Below are positions 18,372-21,195 of a stretch of DNA of 21,195 nucleotides, piece by piece. The DNA is from Chara braunii (Eukaryota > Streptophyta > Charophyceae > Charales > Characeae): the NCBI GenBank assembly GCA_003427395.1, contig BFEA01000520.1, forward strand, positions 64,062 to 85,256. The letters run 5' to 3'. A program made the position numbers and the translations under genes. A model generated the notes under the pieces. It worked only from the letters and a program-made list of their open reading frames with translations. It made no database searches and had not been told where the DNA came from. Positions within the stretch are counted from its first letter, which is position 1, and each line of letters begins with the position of its first letter.

Positions 18372-19575
18372 AACCAGAGAACTACCGGCGACTATCTCCT
18401 TTTACCTAATAAAAAGGACTTGAGAATATATATAAATAGTACAATAGATCAAGATGTATTAATTAGGAATTTTCGGTATTTAAAATACCTTTCCAGTTGT
18501 TAATAAGTAATCTAGGGTTCCAAGATATGGATGATTGAGAATATAATGGGATATTAATTAAGATGTTGGTAAAGATGATAGCATAAGGTGTGACAATCGT
18601 GATGATGACTATTGATAGATTATTGATAGATTGTAATAAAACTAATTAATCAGTAATTAGTAATAGAAAAATCAGGTGGAGTCACCCCCCCCCTTTCCCT
18701 TTGCTCTCCCTCTATTCTATTTATCTCTCTACAACCTAAACCAGTCCCCCATTGTCCTCCTCCATTCCTCTGTCCCTCCTTCGTACTCCCCTCCTCCTTC
18801 CCTCATCCTCATTGTCCAGCAAACCCACGTGTTTCCCGACCCTCACGCAGCATTGTCAAGCACAGCACTTTCCCCACAGCCCACTACGTGTTGCCGCCGT
18901 AAGGCAGCAATCAATGTTGCACGCCAATCAGCAGCATTGTGATGCAGCAAGCAGTGAGAAGTCGCGATTCAACTTTCAGCGCAGCAAAATTATTGAGGTC
19001 ACAGGAAACTACTACGCAGATCATTAGACAGCGAGGACGGAGAAAGAGGGCGGTGGAAGAAAGGAAGAGGAAAGGGAGTGATGATGAGTGCTGGGAAGGT
19101 GAAGGGATTTGGGAGAAAAGTAGAATAAAGATAGAAAGAGAAACCTCCTTCTCTACACAACCCTACCTACTCACCTCCCGACTAAATGATGATCGTGATG
19201 AAAACGATGATGATGATTAAAAACAAGAGATTTAAAATTAGTAATATAAGACCTGTGTGAACACCCCCCGCCCCCTCACCTACTCTACTTCTATCATATA
19301 TGGCTCCCTTTCTCCCTTACCTCTTCTTCCCTCACCCTCACCCTCTCCCTTTCCTTCCCCCATCCTTATCACGCTGATAACTCGTGCACATCCCTACTAC
19401 CCCTTGCGCAGCCCTGATAATCAAGCGATTAGCTACAATCGATCAAGCGCGCCACGAGCCAAATGGGCTTGCAGGGTCTCACGACGAGAAGCAGAAGACA
19501 GGCGAGGATAGAAAAAAGGAAGGTAAAAGAAGACAAGAAGGAAGGAAGAGAAGAGAGTATAATAAAGGAGAGTAG
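18372..19575. other. AT-rich and CT-rich stretch, no gene seen
   Basis: 18430-18670 is AT-rich with gat and taat words. 18680-18830 and 19260-19360 are C/T-rich. A gatgatgat patch lies at 19192-19217. None of the short frames shows a recognisable domain. Confidence 0.4.
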
Positions 19576-20626
19576 TGCAAGGAACATGAGTATGGACGAA
19601 GCACAGAAATCCAGAATGCAATATCACACTTAAGTCCAAGTATTCAAAGCCAAAGCAGATAGTACAATGGAACCGAGTAACCATCCAATTGAGAATGATA
19701 CAGAAGAACTGTGAGTCAATGTCCATGCCCAATAGGGTAACACCAACAGCATATCCCAAATGTAGCTCTCTCTTGTGAATGGCGCCAGGCGCCCTATCTA
19801 CTCTACAGCCTATCCTACAACTACAGCAATGAAAGCAACCAGACAACTTGACTACCAGCGAGTGATGATGTCAACACCAATGCCGACCTCCACCNTCACC
19901 AGGTACGTGTCCTCTTCCCCACACTCTCCCTTGTTACCCACACAACGCCCTTCACCTCCGAAGACCACCTTCGCCCTTCACCTCTCCTACACCCTCATGC
20001 GGCCCGGCTATGGACGGCAGTGCCTTGCATGCAGGCAGCGCCCTACCGCCTAGCGCTGGCCTGCTTGCTTTTAGCGCAGCGCTGCTTTGCACAGCACAGC
20101 ACACATGCATCCGCGCAGTGTGCCCGCACGTGCCAGCATTGGCCAAGATCCTTGCTCCCTCGCCCTGCTTGCCTATATGCCAATGCAGCGTGTGGGCGGC
20201 CTCCCTTCAGCCTGTGACCGGGACCCAGAGGCTAAAGCCAACTCGATACAGTTGGGCCCCGGGGTAATGCAGTTGCGCCTCTTTCATCGAGGCCTGTGGC
20301 CAGATTCAAATAGTGGGCCGATTTCCCTTTGGCATTTTCGGCCTCTCTACCCAGCATGCATTGTCGGCCTCACGTTCGAGTGCCCAGGGCCTAACTAACT
20401 CAGAGGCCCTGGGCTTTCAGCATTTGCTGAAATCCGAGNCTCGGTGCACNCCAACCAACTGGCGTGCTGCAACTGTATGAACCCCACTTCGTGAAATGTT
20501 GGCACAGAGGGCTCTTGTTGATTTGCTGGCCCGCCTTCACTTAGGGCGGGCACAAGGCTTGCTGGGGCCTTAGCCCAGAACATGTACATCATGGCAAGGC
20601 CCCTACTTGAGGGCTCAATCCTCACA
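19576..20626 (-). mobile_element. Diverged solo LTR of the alpha type
   Basis: Read on the minus strand, this 1051-bp segment starts TGTGAGGATTGAGCCCTC and ends GTTCCTTGCA. It matches the X-Y-Z1 order of the alpha LTRs in scattered but collinear words: cccgccctaagtgaaggcggg near the start, cgccagttggtt, cacgtacctgg, a taggctg...gcgcc segment, and ttccttgca at the end. It is flanked by the 4-bp duplication GTAG (19572-19575 and 20627-20630). No PBS follows the CA end, so it is a solo LTR. It is much more diverged than the other copies and therefore older or a sister family. Three N bases lie within it (19895, 20439, 20450). Confidence 0.72.
20531..20551 (-). repeat. Conserved LTR hairpin CCCGCC/GGCGGG
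   Basis: GCCCGCC and GGCGGGC around ctaagtgaa are preserved here and at 1889-1911 although the surrounding LTR sequence has diverged strongly. The copy in the right LTR (13096 region) has lost the pairing. Confidence 0.7.
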
Positions 20627-21095
20627 GTAGTTTAAAGATACAAAAAGAGATTTACCCCCCCAAATCAAACCTACTCACGCAGGTTGATGAAGGCAATGGT
20701 GACGATGGTAATGTCGAATTCTATGATAAGCTTGCTTTTGATGTTCCCTATGTAATTGCTGCTTGGACAAAACGAAAAAAGACAACAATCAGCTGGCAAA
20801 CAAACCCCGAGTTAAAGCCTCTTGTCCTGTGACAAACCCTTGATTGTTATTGGACAGCATCCTCGAAGACCTCCCGCTCATTCTCTCCCGACAATCCTCC
20901 TCCCACCCCACGGGACAGACTCTGCTCTTCTCCTTCTCTTGGCAAGCCGACCTCCTCCATCCACATTCGCAAGATGAAGAGTAGAAGTGATTACTCCTGA
21001 AGTATTACTTCAAAGCAAGACTCCCCTTCATGCGGCATGCTACCCTGCAACATCGCTCGCATGAAGCGCAAAGCAGAGAGATGGCAGGGCCAAAA
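20627..21095. other. Flank upstream of the U6 copy, no gene seen
   Basis: No TATA box lies about 30 bases before the U6 copy and I see no plant upstream sequence element at the expected distance. This argues that the U6 copy landed here without a promoter. The rest is unremarkable. Confidence 0.45.
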
Positions 21096-21195
21096 GCCTT
21101 GGGACAATCGTTAAAATTGGAAGGAGAAGATTAGCACGGCCCCTGCGCACGGATGACACACATAAATTGTGAAACGGTCCCAAAAAAAAAAAAAA
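21096..21195 (+). pseudogene. U6: U6 snRNA retropseudogene with poly(A) tail
   Basis: The sequence matches U6 spliceosomal RNA from the 5' stem through AAAATTGGAA, AGAAGATTAGCA, GGCCCCTGCGCA and GGATGACACA to the 3' end ACGGTCC. The 5' stem-loop is shortened. The ACGATACAGAGA stretch is reduced: six bases are lost and the ACAGAGA box that pairs with the 5' splice site is destroyed, reading AGGAGA. The AGC triad and most of the internal stem-loop remain. Genuine U6 genes end in a T run for Pol III; here the RNA end is followed by 14 A to the window edge. A tail in DNA that is absent from the gene is the mark of LINE-mediated reverse transcription. The right target duplication lies beyond the window. 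Confidence 0.9.

Overview
This is a eukaryotic, repeat-dominated window with no intact protein-coding gene that I can support. A decayed Ty3/gypsy retrotransposon with a plant-type tRNA-Met primer-binding site and a C-terminal chromodomain-like tail, a Helitron-type insertion, solo LTRs, long microsatellites and a U6 snRNA retropseudogene point to a plant or alga. The style of the gag and pol fragments reminds me of charophyte (Chara-like) retrotransposons, but that is recollection, not a search result. Single N bases at 15509, 19895, 20439 and 20450 indicate a draft assembly.

Layout. 1-1841 holds microsatellites and no recognisable gene. 1842-14682 is a composite retrotransposon. Its left end is a head-to-tail run of one alpha-type LTR (1842-2868) and two beta-type LTR units (2869-5062 and 5063-6290). 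The first beta unit is split by a foreign solo LTR (4042-4977) with a 4-bp target duplication. A primer-binding site follows at 6294, then a leader, then gag, protease, reverse transcriptase, RNase H and integrase remnants (7536-13010), a polypurine tract, and a right alpha LTR (13051-14032) followed by the 5' half of a beta unit. The pol genes are dead: there are many stops and frameshifts, the RT YLDD motif reads YLDN, the second integrase aspartate reads Val, and one zinc-binding His of integrase reads Asn.

14683-17249 holds a degenerate ~50-bp purine-rich minisatellite, a compound GT/GA microsatellite and short diverged repeats. 17285-17826 looks like a non-autonomous Helitron on the minus strand, inserted in a TA microsatellite between A and T.

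The most interesting element follows directly. A 49-bp direct repeat (17898-17946 and 18323-18371) brackets a block whose right end carries a complete type III hammerhead self-cleaving ribozyme (18243-18324), with every core position conserved and all three helices formed. I infer a Penelope-like or retrozyme-like retroelement. 19576-20626 is a second, diverged solo LTR of the alpha architecture on the minus strand with a GTAG target duplication. The window ends in a U6 snRNA-like sequence that has lost the ACAGAGA box and ends in a poly(A) tail, the mark of LINE-type retrotransposition.

Taken together, traces of at least four mobilisation mechanisms lie within 21 kb: LTR integration, rolling-circle transposition, a ribozyme-bearing retroelement, and poly(A)-primed retrotransposition of a small RNA.
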